Of a DNA stretch of 64,000 nt, positions 1-7,896 are shown one piece after another. Both the position numbers and the translations under genes were made by a program. Source of the stretch: Nocardioides gansuensis. Its GTDB lineage: Bacteria; Actinomycetota; Actinomycetes; Propionibacteriales; Nocardioidaceae. Where the stretch lies: positions 248,001 to 312,000 of the forward strand of contig NZ_QDGZ01000005.1 of assembly GCF_003076135.1 (NCBI RefSeq). Reading direction: 5' to 3'. The stretch's first letter is position 1. The number at the start of each line of letters is the position of its first letter. A model generated the notes under the pieces. It was not told where the DNA came from. It searched no databases and was given only the letters and a program-made list of their open reading frames with translations.

Positions 1-261
1 GAGCGAGGCGATCAGGTTGCCGTTGACGTCGTAGATCCGGGTCTTCTGCGCGAGGTCCTGCGCCTCCAGCTCCTCGGGGAGGTTGACCATCCCCTCGCTG
101 ACCTCCTTGGCCGCGACGCCGAGGACGCCCGCGAACGGGATCGCCAGGCCGGCCATCAGGACGCCGAGCACGGCGGACACTGCGGCCATCACGCCGAGGT
201 GCTGCAGCACCCTGCGCGACTGCGGCCTCTCGTCGGGCCGGGGGGCATCGGGCTTGGACAT
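1..261 (-). CDS. Class A penicillin-binding protein, PonA2-like, N-terminal fragment
   Basis: The gene reads leftward out of the window, so only the first 87 residues are visible. They show a short charged tail, one hydrophobic segment at about residues 22-50 (membrane anchor) and then the phrase KTRIYDVNGNLIASL, typical of the stretch just before the glycosyltransferase domain of bifunctional PBPs. Such enzymes polymerise and cross-link peptidoglycan outside the membrane. The ATG at 261 lies 7 bases after a TACTCT hexamer (269-274); GGAGG also sits just upstream, so either a leaderless or a leadered start is possible. The divergent neighbour wblA matches the ponA2-whiB4 pair of mycobacteria, which supports the name. 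The catalytic domains are not in view. Confidence 0.8.
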   Translation of the reverse strand, partial: MSKPDAPRPDERPQSRRVLQHLGVMAAVSAVLGVLMAGLAIPFAGVLGVAAKEVSEGMVNLPEELEAQDLAQKTRIYDVNGNLIASL

Positions 262-268
262 GGCCTCC

Positions 269-274
269 AGAGTA
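269..274 (-). promoter_or_regulatory. -10 hexamer of the PBP gene (TACTCT)
   Basis: TACTCT read on the minus strand, 7 bases before the ATG at 261. The spacing fits a leaderless transcript, a pattern seen at many genes in this window. Confidence 0.5.
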
Positions 275-463
275 CGGGAGCGCCGAGGTTGGGCCGCATC
301 GCGACCGCACGCCTGCGCGGCCGCGGCTAGTCACTTCGGGCCATCGGATTCGGTCCCGATGGCCTCTGTGTGAGAGGGGCTCAAGTGTTTACCGTTCAAG
401 TACGGACATGAATTGGGCGCTATGGGGGCGTCTGACCGGTCCGGGAATCCGGGGTTGAACATC

Positions 464-745
464 ATGTGGGTTGAAGACTGGGCCACTCGGGCAGCGTGCC
501 AGGCGGGGACACCCGACGCGCTCTTCGTACGGGGCGCCGAGCAGAACAAGGCCAAGCAGGTGTGCAGTGGCTGTGCCGTCCGCACCGAGTGCCTTGCCGA
601 GGCACTGGACAACCAGATCGAGTGGGGCGTCTGGGGGGGCATGACCGAGCGCGAGCGCCGGGCACTGCTGCGCCGCCGGCCCGCCGCCTCGTGGCGCACG
701 GTCCTCGAGACCGCCCGGGACCAGCAGACCCCCGTCTCGCTCTGA
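464..745 (+). CDS. wblA: WhiB-family iron-sulfur regulator, WblA/WhiB4 type
   Basis: A 93-residue WhiB-like protein. The four cluster cysteines are visible at C12, C34, C37 and C43, followed by the WGVWGGMTERERRALLRR turn and basic DNA-binding tail. The family binds a [4Fe-4S] cluster and works with sigma factors; WblA controls development and antibiotic genes in Streptomyces, and WhiB4 is an oxidative-stress regulator in mycobacteria. The subgroup is chosen from the FVRGAxQ and GMTERERR phrases and from the position between ponA2 and the two ArsA-like ATPase genes. The start at 464 gives the usual MxWVxDW opening; an ATG at 422 or TTG at 413 would add 14-17 residues and cannot be excluded. 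No clear ribosome site is seen before 464. Confidence 0.85.
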   Translation: MWVEDWATRAACQAGTPDALFVRGAEQNKAKQVCSGCAVRTECLAEALDNQIEWGVWGGMTERERRALLRRRPAASWRTVLETARDQQTPVSL

Positions 746-747
746 GG

Positions 748-850
748 GTCTCGACTTCGCTCGACCAACCGGTGAGGTCTCGACTCCGCTCGACCAACCG
801 GTGAGGCCTCGACTCCGCTCGACCAGCCGACTCCGCTCGACCAGCCGGCG
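748..850. repeat. Cluster of four GGTCTCGACTCCGCTCGACC-type repeats
   Basis: The gap between the convergent wblA and ATPase genes is almost wholly made of head-to-tail copies of a short unit: TCTCGACTTCGCTCGACC, TCTCGACTCCGCTCGACC, CCTCGACTCCGCTCGACC and GACTCCGCTCGACC, each followed by A(A/G)CCGG or similar. Each unit holds the imperfect palindrome TCGA...TCGA. The same sequence is found inside the ATPase gene (1741-1872) and, inverted, inside topA (58047-58068). It may also serve as a bidirectional stop for transcription, but no T-run follows. Confidence 0.85.
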
Positions 851-851
851 C

Positions 852-2198
852 TCAGGAGCCGTTGCGCGCCAGCAGCTCGCCGACCTCGCGCAGGCCGTCG
901 AGGTCGTGCACGTCTGTCGACAGCGCCGGCACCACCGCGGTCGGGACGCCCGGATGGGCGGTCGCGAACCGGTCACGCAGGTGCACCTCCCGCTCCACGA
1001 TGCGGACCCGGTCGGCGTGCAGTCTCAGCAGCCCGGCGGTCGTCGAGTCCGGCGCGACCCGCCGCAGCCGGTCGGCCGCGGCCGTGGCCTCCTCTGCTGA
1101 CAGGTCGCTCAGGGGCCTCGGGCTGGCGCGGTTGACGACCAGACCGGCCAGGGGCATCGAGTCCTCCGTCAGGCGCTCCACGAAGTAAGCGGCCTCCCGG
1201 AGCGCGTCCGGCTCCGGCGCGGCGACGACGACGAACGCCGTACCGTCGGCCTGCAGCAGCGCGAAGGTCTTCTGGGCCCGCTGGCGGAAGCCACCGAAGA
1301 GGGTGTCGAACGCCGCGACGAAGGTCTGCATGTCCGTGAGCACCTGGGTGCCCAGGACCCGGGTGAGCGCGTGGGTGACCAGGGACATGCCGGCGGTCAT
1401 GATCCGCGCCGGGCCCTTGGCAGGGGCCAGCAGGAGCCGGATGAAGCGGCCGTCGAGGAAGCTCGACAGCCGCTCCGGGGCGTCGAGGAAGTCCAGCGCC
1501 GAGCGGGACGGCGGGGTGTCGACGACGATGAGGTCGTAGGTGCCGTGCTCCTGCGCGTGGGCGTGGATCTGGCCCAGCTTCTCCATCGCCATGTACTCCT
1601 GCGTCCCGGCGAACGACGTGGAGAGGGCGACGTAGAAGGGGTTCTGCAGGATCAGGCCGGCCTTCTCGGGGCTGGCCTGGCTGAGCACCACCTCGTCGAA
1701 GGTGCTCTTCATGTCGAGCATCATCGCGTCGAGGGAGCCGGGTCTCGACTCCGCTCGACCGTCCGACTCCGCTCGACCGTCCGACTCCGCTCGACCGTCC
1801 GACTCCGCTCGACCGTCCGACTCCGCTCGACCGTCCGACTCCGCTCGACCGTCCGACTCCACTGGACCATCCGAGGAGCCGTTCACTCCCTTGACCGGGC
1901 GGGGGGTGTTGTCGAGCGCCTCGATGCCCATCGACTGGGCGAGCCGGCGCGCGGGGTCGATCGTGAGCACGACGACCCTGCGCCCCCTCTCGGCCGCGCG
2001 CAGCGCCAGGGCCGCCGAGGTCGTGGTCTTGCCGACGCCGCCCGATCCGCAGCACACGATGATGCCGGTGCTGGGGTCGTCGAGCAGGGCGTCGACATCG
2101 AGGCGCGGAGCGCGCTCGTCGGTCGCCGCCAGTGGCCCGACGCGGGGCCGCCCCGGCCGGGGCGAGTGCGTGGTCGTGCGCGGGGCACCCCTGCTCAT
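852..2198 (-). CDS. ArsA/GET3-like ATPase (Rv3680-type) with an in-frame tandem repeat
   Basis: A 448-residue P-loop ATPase of the ArsA/GET3 class. The P-loop GSGGVGKTT is at residues 51-59, the Switch phrase VVDTPPSRSALDFLD follows at about 230, and the C-terminal half matches the anion-transporting ATPase fold. It overlaps the upstream ATPase gene by 4 bases (2195-2198), so the two are translated together and probably form a heterodimer, as proposed for Rv3679/Rv3680. Residues of about 109-151 are a repeat of DGRAES (six exact, one DGPVES) encoded by 18-bp units; related proteins normally run directly from the RPVKGV phrase to GSLDAMMLDMK here. The reading frame stays open, so the protein should still fold with a loop extension. 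Substrate unknown. Confidence 0.85.
   Translation of the reverse strand: MSRGAPRTTTHSPRPGRPRVGPLAATDERAPRLDVDALLDDPSTGIIVCCGSGGVGKTTTSAALALRAAERGRRVVVLTIDPARRLAQSMGIEALDNTPRPVKGVNGSSDGPVESDGRAESDGRAESDGRAESDGRAESDGRAESDGRAESRPGSLDAMMLDMKSTFDEVVLSQASPEKAGLILQNPFYVALSTSFAGTQEYMAMEKLGQIHAHAQEHGTYDLIVVDTPPSRSALDFLDAPERLSSFLDGRFIRLLLAPAKGPARIMTAGMSLVTHALTRVLGTQVLTDMQTFVAAFDTLFGGFRQRAQKTFALLQADGTAFVVVAAPEPDALREAAYFVERLTEDSMPLAGLVVNRASPRPLSDLSAEEATAAADRLRRVAPDSTTAGLLRLHADRVRIVEREVHLRDRFATAHPGVPTAVVPALSTDVHDLDGLREVGELLARNGS
1747..1872. repeat. Seven tandem 18-bp units inside a coding sequence
   Basis: Six exact copies of GACTCCGCTCGACCGTCC (1747-1854) and a seventh with three changes (1855-1872). 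The array begins with GGTCTC at 1741, so its left end reproduces the dispersed repeat GGTCTCGACTCCGCTCGACC. On the minus strand each unit encodes Asp-Gly-Arg-Ala-Glu-Ser. The unit length is a multiple of three, so copy number can change without loss of frame. Confidence 0.97.
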
Positions 2199-3250
2199 GC
2201 CAACCCCTGTTCCTTGAGGGCCGCGGCCAGTTCGTAGAGACCGCCGATGTCGACGCCGCCGGCGAGGCGCGGCAGCTCGTACGCCGGGACGTCGAGGCCG
2301 GCGACCACCTCGCGCTGCGAGTCCTCCAGCGCCCGTCGCTCCGCGTGGTCGCGTGCCTCCGCGAGCAGCGAGTCGACCATGGCGTGGTCGACGTCGAGCT
2401 TGGCCTTCGCCAGGTCGGCCGCGACGGCCTCCCGGTCGAGCATGTCTTTGCGGACGGCCTCGAGGTCGGCCGCGCCGAGGTCGCGGGGCCGGACCAGGTT
2501 GACCACGACGCCACCCACGGGCAGGTGGGCCCTACGCAGGTCCTGGATCCCGTCCGCCGTCTCCTGCACCGGCATCTCCTCGAGCACTGTCACCAGGTGG
2601 ACCGCGGTGCGAGGCGAGCGGAACAGCGTCATCACCGTGTCGGCCTGCGACTTGATCGGGCCGACCTTGGCGATCCCGGCGAGCTCGCCATTGACATTGA
2701 GGAACTGGGTGATCCGGCCGGTCGGCGGGGCGTCGAGCACGATCGCGTCGTACTGCGTGGCGCCCTTGTTGCGGGCGTTGCGCTGGGCCGCCTCGTAGAC
2801 CTTGCCGGTCAGGAGCACGTCGCGCACGCCGGGGGCGATCGTGGTGGCGAAGTCGATCACGCCGAAGCGGTCGAGCGCCTTCCCCGCGCGGCCGAGCTTG
2901 TAGTACATCGCGAGGTACTCCAGCAGGGCCGACTCGGCGTCGATGTGGAGCGCGTAGACCTGCCCGGTGCGGCCGTCGGGGCCGGGCAGGCCCTTGGCGA
3001 TCCGGCGCTCCTCGTAGGGGAGCGGCTCGACGTCGAACATCCGGGCGATGCCCTGGCGGCCCTCCACCTCGCAGAGGAGCACGTTCTTCCCCGTCGACGC
3101 GAGGGCCAGGGCCAGTGCGGCGGCGACCGTGGACTTCCCGGTGCCACCCTTGCCGGTGACGACGTGCAGCCGCACCCCCGGCCAGTCAGAGCGGCTCGGC
3201 TGGTCGACGCGGTGGTCGACCGCAGGGACAGTGACATCGACAGGGGGCAC
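2195..3250 (-). CDS. ArsA/GET3-like ATPase (Rv3679-type)
   Basis: A 351-residue P-loop ATPase with the deviant Walker A KGGTGKST (residues 34-41, including the signature first lysine K34) and the phrase [15 protein letters not shown] further on. It is the first gene of a two-gene operon with the ATPase at 852-2198. Its start GTG at 3250 lies 6 bases after a TATCCT hexamer, so the mRNA is probably leaderless. The family relatives handle tail-anchored proteins or arsenite; the actinobacterial pair has been linked to cell-envelope and glycerol phenotypes in mycobacteria, and no metal-binding cysteine cluster of true ArsA is seen here. Role in this organism is inferred only. Confidence 0.85.
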   Translation of the reverse strand: MPPVDVTVPAVDHRVDQPSRSDWPGVRLHVVTGKGGTGKSTVAAALALALASTGKNVLLCEVEGRQGIARMFDVEPLPYEERRIAKGLPGPDGRTGQVYALHIDAESALLEYLAMYYKLGRAGKALDRFGVIDFATTIAPGVRDVLLTGKVYEAAQRNARNKGATQYDAIVLDAPPTGRITQFLNVNGELAGIAKVGPIKSQADTVMTLFRSPRTAVHLVTVLEEMPVQETADGIQDLRRAHLPVGGVVVNLVRPRDLGAADLEAVRKDMLDREAVAADLAKAKLDVDHAMVDSLLAEARDHAERRALEDSQREVVAGLDVPAYELPRLAGGVDIGGLYELAAALKEQGLA

Positions 3251-3256
3251 GTCCGC

Positions 3257-3262
3257 AGGATA
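3257..3262 (-). promoter_or_regulatory. -10 hexamer of the ATPase operon (TATCCT)
   Basis: TATCCT on the minus strand, 6 bases before the GTG at 3250, fits a leaderless promoter for the two ATPase genes. Confidence 0.5.
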
Positions 3263-3364
3263 GGACGCCCGGCCTCGGGGTGGCCTCCCCTAGGATCCAC
3301 GTGATGGGGGCCACACGCCCCGGCGTACCTCCGGCGCCCGGCGCCGACGAGCGGAAGGAGCCCG

Positions 3365-4129
3365 ATGGACAAGGTCGTGGCGAGCGCGGCGGAGGCCGTC
3401 GCCGACATTCCGGACGGAGCCACCCTGGCGGTCGGCGGATTCGGGTTGTGCGGCATCCCGTCGGTGCTGATCGAGGCACTCCTGGAGGCCGGGGTCACCG
3501 ACCTCGAGGCGGTGTCCAACAACTGCGGCGTGGACGACTGGGGGCTGGGCCGGCTGCTGATGGAGAAGCGGCTGCGGCGCATGGTCTCGTCGTATGTGGG
3601 GGAGAACAAGGAGTTCGCCCGGCAGTACCTCTCCGGGGAGCTGGAGGTCGAGCTGACCCCCCAGGGCACGCTGGCGGAGCGGATGCGGGCCGGCGGCTCA
3701 GGTATTCCGGCGTTCTTCACCGCCACCGGCGTCGGCACCCAGGTCGCCGAGGGCGGCCTGCCGTGGAAGTACGACGCCGACGGCGGCGTCGAGGTCGCCT
3801 CACCCGCCAAGGAGGTGCGGGTCTTCGAGACGGCCGAGGGGGAGAAGGAGTTCGTCCTCGAGCGCGCGATCGTGGCCGACTTCGGGCTGGTGCGGGCCTG
3901 GAAGGGCGACCGGCACGGCAACCTCGTCTACCGCGACTCCGCGCGCAACTTCAACCCGCTGGCCGCGATGTGCGGCCGGGTCACTCTCGCCGAGGTCGAG
4001 GAGCTCGTCGAGCCCGGCGAGATCGAGCCCAACGACGTGCACACCCCGGGCGTCTTCGTGCAGCGGGTCGTCGCGCTGACGCCCGAGCAGGCGGCGGACA
4101 AGCGGATCGAGAAGAGGACGGTCCGATGA
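3365..4129 (+). CDS. scoA: 3-oxoacid (succinyl-CoA) CoA-transferase, subunit A
   Basis: Family I CoA-transferase alpha subunit, 254 residues. The CoA-binding loop GGFGLCGIP is at residues 23-31, and [13 protein letters not shown] and the C-terminal [24 protein letters not shown] phrase region are characteristic. With subunit B it moves CoA from succinyl-CoA to acetoacetate or a related 3-oxoacid in ketone-body or 3-oxoacid breakdown. GGAAGGAG sits 6 bases before the ATG at 3365. The stop overlaps the start of scoB by 4 bases, so the subunits are co-translated. A TAGGAT hexamer at 3292-3297 may be the promoter. The exact acyl acceptor (acetoacetate or 3-oxoadipate) cannot be read from the sequence. 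Confidence 0.92.
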   Translation: MDKVVASAAEAVADIPDGATLAVGGFGLCGIPSVLIEALLEAGVTDLEAVSNNCGVDDWGLGRLLMEKRLRRMVSSYVGENKEFARQYLSGELEVELTPQGTLAERMRAGGSGIPAFFTATGVGTQVAEGGLPWKYDADGGVEVASPAKEVRVFETAEGEKEFVLERAIVADFGLVRAWKGDRHGNLVYRDSARNFNPLAAMCGRVTLAEVEELVEPGEIEPNDVHTPGVFVQRVVALTPEQAADKRIEKRTVR

Positions 4130-4797
4130 GCTGGAATCGCGAGGAGATGGCCGCCCGGGCGGCCTCGGAGCTGACCGACGGGTCCTACGTCAACCTGGGG
4201 ATCGGGCTGCCGACGCTGGTGCCCAACTACGTGCCCGACGAGGTCGAGATCGTGCTGCAGTCGGAGAACGGCATCCTCGGCGTCGGGCCCTACCCCGTCG
4301 CCGGTGAGGAGGACCCCGACCTGATCAACGCCGGCAAGGAGACCGTCACGGTGCGCCGCGGGGCGTCGTTCTTCGACTCCGCCACGTCGTTCGGGATGAT
4401 CCGCGGCGGCAAGATCGACGCGGCGATCCTCGGCGCGATGCAGGTCTCCAGGCACGGCGACATCGCCAACTGGATGATCCCCGGGAAGATGGTCAAGGGG
4501 ATGGGCGGGGCGATGGACCTCGTGCACGGCGCCAAGCGGGTGATCGTGCTGATGGAACACGTCGCCAGGGACGGCACCCACAAGATCGTCGACGAGTGCA
4601 CGCTGCCCTACACCGGCAAGCGGGTGGTGCAGCGGATCATCACCGACCTCTGCGTGATCGACGTGGTCGATCCGGAGACCGGCGAGATCGCCCCCTCCGG
4701 CACGCTCGGCGACCGGGCGCTCAAGCTGGTCGAGCTGGCGCCCGGGGTAACCGAGGACGAGGTGCGCGCGGCCACCGGGCCCGAGCTGCTCAGCTGA
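4126..4797 (+). CDS. scoB: 3-oxoacid (succinyl-CoA) CoA-transferase, subunit B
   Basis: Beta subunit, 223 residues. The catalytic glutamate lies in [13 protein letters not shown] (about residue 47), which forms the glutamyl-CoA thioester in this family; [20 protein letters not shown] is the expected conserved stretch. It is joined to scoA by an ATGA overlap and makes the A2B2 or AB enzyme with it. Its stop at 4797 overlaps the convergent MFS gene by 8 bases, so there is no room for a separate terminator between the two transcription units. Confidence 0.92.
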   Translation: MSWNREEMAARAASELTDGSYVNLGIGLPTLVPNYVPDEVEIVLQSENGILGVGPYPVAGEEDPDLINAGKETVTVRRGASFFDSATSFGMIRGGKIDAAILGAMQVSRHGDIANWMIPGKMVKGMGGAMDLVHGAKRVIVLMEHVARDGTHKIVDECTLPYTGKRVVQRIITDLCVIDVVDPETGEIAPSGTLGDRALKLVELAPGVTEDEVRAATGPELLS

Positions 4798-6148
4798 GCC
4801 TGGTGCGGGTGGCGGTGAGCAGGCCGGCGACGGCGAGGGCGACGGCCACGCCGAAGACCGCGAGGAACGGGTCGAGGCCGGCGCGACCGGCGAGGGTGAA
4901 CACCACGCCCGTGACGGCGAGCGCCACGGCCGCGCCCAGCGAGTCGGCGATCGACAGGGCGGCGGAGTTGAAGCCGCGGTCGCGGTCCGTCGACGCCGCC
5001 AGCATGGCAACGCCGGTGCGAGGGTAGCCCAGGCCCATGCCCGCGCCCGCCACGACGTACGCCGCGCCGGCGAGCAGGGCGGGCACGTGCAGCCACACCG
5101 AGGCGGCGAGCGAGGCGGTGCCGGCGAGCACGAGCGCCGAGCCCACCAGCATCAGGCGCTCGTCGGAGACGCGCGCGCCGAGCCGGGACTGCACCTGGCT
5201 CGCGGTCGCCCAGGTGATGCCGACGACGGTGAGCGCGAGGCCGGCGCGGCCGGGAGTGAGCGACCAGTCCTCCTGGAGCACGAAGACGATGTAGGCCTCG
5301 GCGGTGAAGAAGCCGGCGCTCATCAGCCCACGTGTCCCGATGACGGCGGGGAGTCCGCGCGTGGCGGTCAGGGTGCCGCGGGGCACCAGCGGCCGCACGG
5401 CGACGACCACCAGGGCCAGGGCGGCGAACGCGAGCAGGGCGCGGCTGCCCTGCGAGGAGCCGAGCAGCTCGAGGGCGAGCGCGCCGCCCGCGGCGAGGGT
5501 GGCCCAGAGCAGGCGCGAGGCCGGCACCGGTGCACCCCTGGTCACCTGGTCGGCGAGTCCTCGCAGGGCCGGCGCGATCAGGAGGCCCGCCACCGCCACC
5601 AGCGCCACCGTGCCGAGGAAGACCCACCGCCAGCCGATGAGGTCGGCGACGAGGGCCGCGACCGCCGGTCCGAACAGGGAGGGCAGCACCCAGGCCGCGG
5701 CGAAGGACGCGAACACGGCCGGCTGCAGGACGGCCGGATAGACGAGGCCCACGACGACGTAGAGGCCGACGGTGAGCGCGCCGCCGCCGAGGCCCTGCAG
5801 CACGCGCCCGGCGACGAGGACGTCCATCGACGGCGCCGTGCCGCAGACCAGCAGGCCGAGCGAGAAGAGCACCATCGAGGCAGCCAGCGGCCCGGCCGGG
5901 CCGCGGCGGTCGCTCCACATGCCGGCCGCGACCATGCCCACGACTCCGCCGGCGAGCGGTGCCGCGAAGCTCAGGGCGAAGAGCGAGACACCGTCCAGGT
6001 CGGCGGCCACGGTCGGCATCACCGTGACCACGGCCATCGCCTCGAACGCCACGAACGCGATGAGGGCGAACATGCCCACCGTCGTCGCGGCGTACCGCTG
6101 TCCGAGGATGCGCTCGCGGGTCGGGGCTGGCGGGGTCACGGTCGTCAC
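4790..6148 (-). CDS. MFS drug exporter under a SoxR-type promoter
   Basis: A 452-residue major facilitator protein with 12-14 hydrophobic segments. The motif-A phrase [13 protein letters not shown] lies in the first cytoplasmic loop and [12 protein letters not shown] in motif C position, as in proton-driven multidrug exporters. The start is taken as GTG at 6148: it lies 8 bases after the -10 hexamer of a SoxR-type promoter (6157-6187), so the message would be leaderless. A longer frame from 6187 would begin inside the -35 element and is unlikely. The divergent flavin oxidoreductase at 6229 shares the control region. Induction by redox-cycling compounds is inferred from the operator; substrate unknown. 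Confidence 0.85.
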   Translation of the reverse strand: MTTVTPPAPTRERILGQRYAATTVGMFALIAFVAFEAMAVVTVMPTVAADLDGVSLFALSFAAPLAGGVVGMVAAGMWSDRRGPAGPLAASMVLFSLGLLVCGTAPSMDVLVAGRVLQGLGGGALTVGLYVVVGLVYPAVLQPAVFASFAAAWVLPSLFGPAVAALVADLIGWRWVFLGTVALVAVAGLLIAPALRGLADQVTRGAPVPASRLLWATLAAGGALALELLGSSQGSRALLAFAALALVVVAVRPLVPRGTLTATRGLPAVIGTRGLMSAGFFTAEAYIVFVLQEDWSLTPGRAGLALTVVGITWATASQVQSRLGARVSDERLMLVGSALVLAGTASLAASVWLHVPALLAGAAYVVAGAGMGLGYPRTGVAMLAASTDRDRGFNSAALSIADSLGAAVALAVTGVVFTLAGRAGLDPFLAVFGVAVALAVAGLLTATRTRLS

Positions 6149-6156
6149 GATGGCAG

Positions 6157-6187
6157 ACGCTAGGACCTCAAGTGGACTTGAGGTCAA
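6157..6187 (-). promoter_or_regulatory. SoxR box within a 19-bp-spaced promoter
   Basis: The palindrome CCTCAAGTGGACTTGAGG (6166-6183; arms extend to 10 bp each, 6164-6185) matches the known SoxR operator form CCTCAAGT-N2-ACTTGAGG. On the minus strand it lies in the spacer between TTGACC (6187-6182) and TAGCGT (6162-6157). That spacer is 19 bp, the over-long spacing that MerR/SoxR activators correct by twisting DNA. The arrangement points to the MFS gene. No soxR gene lies in this window. Confidence 0.88.
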
Positions 6188-6228
6188 CCCGCAGGAATAG
6201 CCAGGCGCCGGGCCGGGGTTGGGCCGGG

Positions 6229-7269
6229 GTGACGACTCCCGCGCTCTCCGTCCTCGACCTGGTGCCGGTGCGCACCGACCAGACCACCTCGGACGCCCTC
6301 GCGGCGACGCGCCTGCTGGCCCGGCTCGCGGACGAGCTCGGCTTCCGGCGCTACTGGGTCGCCGAGCACCACAACATGCCCGCGGTGGCCGCGACCAACC
6401 CCCCGGTCCTGATCGCGATGCTCGCGGCCGCCACCAGCAGGATCCGGGTCGGATCCGGTGGCGTGATGCTGCCCAACCACGAGCCCCTGGTCGTCGCGGA
6501 GCAGTTCGCCCTCCTCGAGGCGGCCCATCCCGGCCGCATCGACCTCGGCATCGGACGGGCGCCCGGCACCGACCCGCTGACCCGCTACGTCCTGCGCGGC
6601 GGCGCCTCCGAGGCGGCCGACGACGCCGTCGCGCGGTTCCCGCAGTACGTCGACGACGTGCGCACGCTGATGGAGCCGGACGGGGTCGAGGTGCAGCTCG
6701 GGTCGCGCCGTCAGGCCCTGCGATCGACGCCCCGGGCCGCTGGTGTGCCGGAGGTCTGGCTGCTCGGCTCCTCGGACTACTCGGCCCGGCTGGCCGCGGA
6801 CCGTGGCCTGCCCTACGTCTTCGCCCACCACTTCGCGGGGCAGGGGACCGCCGAGGCGCTGGCCCTCTACCGCTCGGCGTACCGGCCCTCGGAGGCGCAC
6901 CCGGAGCCGCGCACCTTCCTCACCGTCAATGCCGCCGTCGCCGAGACGGTCGAGGAGGCCCGGCGGCTCGCGCTTCCCCAGGTGCAGGCGATGGTCGCCC
7001 TGCGGACCGGCGGCCGGCTGGGCCCCCAGCGGCTCGTCGAGGAGGCGGAGGCGCAGCCGGTGGCTCCCGAGCACGAGGGCCTCGCGGCCGCGATGCTCCG
7101 GCGGTGGGTCGTGGACACCCCCGACCGGGCCCGCGAGCGGATCGCGGAGCTGGCCGGGCAGTTCGGCGTGGACGAGGTGATGGTCCACCCGGTGGTGGGT
7201 GCCTTCGCCGGCACGCCGGCCGATGCCGCGCCCGCGCGGGAGGCGACGCTCCACCTGCTCGCGGGCTGA
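6229..7269 (+). CDS. LLM-class flavin-dependent oxidoreductase
   Basis: A 346-residue luciferase-like monooxygenase of the single-domain, MsnO8/YwcH-like type: SVLDLVPVR at the N-terminus, RYWVAEHHNMPAVAATNPPVLI, RIRVGSGGVMLPNHEPLVVAEQF (shown in parts) and GRIDLGIGRAPG are diagnostic of flavin-binding TIM barrels. The reduced flavin is usually supplied by a separate reductase. The start is put at GTG 6229; a frame open from 6172 would begin inside the SoxR box and adds a proline- and arginine-rich, non-family leader. It is transcribed away from the MFS gene. Whether SoxR also controls this side is unclear, because no good plus-strand promoter with the box in its spacer is visible. Confidence 0.85.
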   Translation: MTTPALSVLDLVPVRTDQTTSDALAATRLLARLADELGFRRYWVAEHHNMPAVAATNPPVLIAMLAAATSRIRVGSGGVMLPNHEPLVVAEQFALLEAAHPGRIDLGIGRAPGTDPLTRYVLRGGASEAADDAVARFPQYVDDVRTLMEPDGVEVQLGSRRQALRSTPRAAGVPEVWLLGSSDYSARLAADRGLPYVFAHHFAGQGTAEALALYRSAYRPSEAHPEPRTFLTVNAAVAETVEEARRLALPQVQAMVALRTGGRLGPQRLVEEAEAQPVAPEHEGLAAAMLRRWVVDTPDRARERIAELAGQFGVDEVMVHPVVGAFAGTPADAAPAREATLHLLAG

Positions 7270-7273
7270 CGTC

Positions 7274-7687
7274 CTAGTGGCGCTCCTCCAGCCCCACGCT
7301 CTCGCGCAGCTTCCGGACCGCGTCCCGCAGCTCCTCGTTGTCCGAGGCATGGTGGGTCATCAGCGCCGAGAGCGCCTCGGCGATCACGTTGAGCTTCTCC
7401 TGCGTCGCCTCCTGGGACCGGCGGCCGGAGTTCTCGAGCAGGACCAGCAGCACAAGGGCCACGACGGACGCGATGGTGTGGATCGCGATCTGCCAGGCGT
7501 GGGCGTCGTGCCAGAGGGGATAGCTCGCCGCCCACGCCGCCACGATCACGAGCATCACCAGGAAGAACGGCGCCGAGCTGACCACCCGGTGGCTCGACTC
7601 GACGAACTTCTCGAACGGCCCGAGTCCTTCACTGTGGCGCCGGCTCTCTGCCGCCGGGGTGCGCTGTTCCTCGTGCGTGGGCTCCAT
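7274..7687 (-). CDS. Low-affinity iron permease family membrane protein
   Basis: A 137-residue protein with two hydrophobic segments (about residues 40-58 and 68-88) and a charged helix at the C-terminus (EATQEKLNVIAEALSALM, then ELRDAVRKL). The layout FEKFVESSHRVVSSAPFFL and WQIAIHTIASVVALVLLVLLEN resembles the small bacterial relatives of the iron permease FET4 (Iron_permease family). Transport of iron by the bacterial members is not well proven. Two ATGs lie in tandem; the second (7687) is 6 bases after TACCCT (7694-7699) and fits a leaderless start. Convergent with the oxidoreductase gene, with only 4 bases between stops. Confidence 0.75.
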   Translation of the reverse strand: MEPTHEEQRTPAAESRRHSEGLGPFEKFVESSHRVVSSAPFFLVMLVIVAAWAASYPLWHDAHAWQIAIHTIASVVALVLLVLLENSGRRSQEATQEKLNVIAEALSALMTHHASDNEELRDAVRKLRESVGLEERH

Positions 7688-7693
7688 CATCCG

Positions 7694-7699
7694 AGGGTA
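7694..7699 (-). promoter_or_regulatory. -10 hexamer of the iron-permease-like gene (TACCCT)
   Basis: TACCCT on the minus strand, 6 bases before the ATG at 7687; it faces the TAGGGT hexamer at 7728-7733, which serves the opposite strand. Confidence 0.45.
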
Positions 7700-7727
7700 G
7701 CCGCGTGCCGGGTCCCAGGGCCGCGAG

Positions 7728-7733
7728 TAGGGT
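7728..7733 (+). promoter_or_regulatory. -10 hexamer of the DUF4177-ridA-Nudix-MBL operon (TAGGGT)
   Basis: TAGGGT lies exactly 7 bases before the ATG at 7741, the spacing of a leaderless promoter. Confidence 0.6.
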
Positions 7734-7740
7734 CGGCGCC

Positions 7741-7896
7741 ATGACGACGTGGGAATACCAGGTGGCGCCGATTCCGCTCCACAACGAGGCGCTGATGCTC
7801 AACAACTTCGGCCAGGACGGGTGGGAGCTCGTGGCCATCCACACCAACGCGCAGGGTGGCCTGGTGGCCTTCCTGAAGCGCGCCAAGGACGCCTGA
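7741..7896 (+). CDS. DUF4177 small protein
   Basis: A 51-residue protein, TTWEYQVAPIPLHN...NNFGQDGWELVAIHTNAQGGLVAFLKR, matching the DUF4177 pattern (a small beta-sheet protein of unknown function). It opens a four-gene operon; its TGA shares one base with the ATG of ridA. The start is supported by the TAGGGT hexamer 7 bases upstream. The same small gene precedes ridA in other actinomycetes, which argues that it is a real gene and perhaps works with RidA, but no function can be assigned. Confidence 0.85.
   Translation: MTTWEYQVAPIPLHNEALMLNNFGQDGWELVAIHTNAQGGLVAFLKRAKDA

Noticed and set aside
1741-1872. CRISPR array
   Set aside because: The 18-bp units are directly tandem with no unique spacers, lie in a coding frame, and no cas genes are near.
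4790-6187. Longer start of the MFS gene at 6187
   Set aside because: It would begin in the -35 element of the SoxR-type promoter and add 13 residues without transporter similarity.
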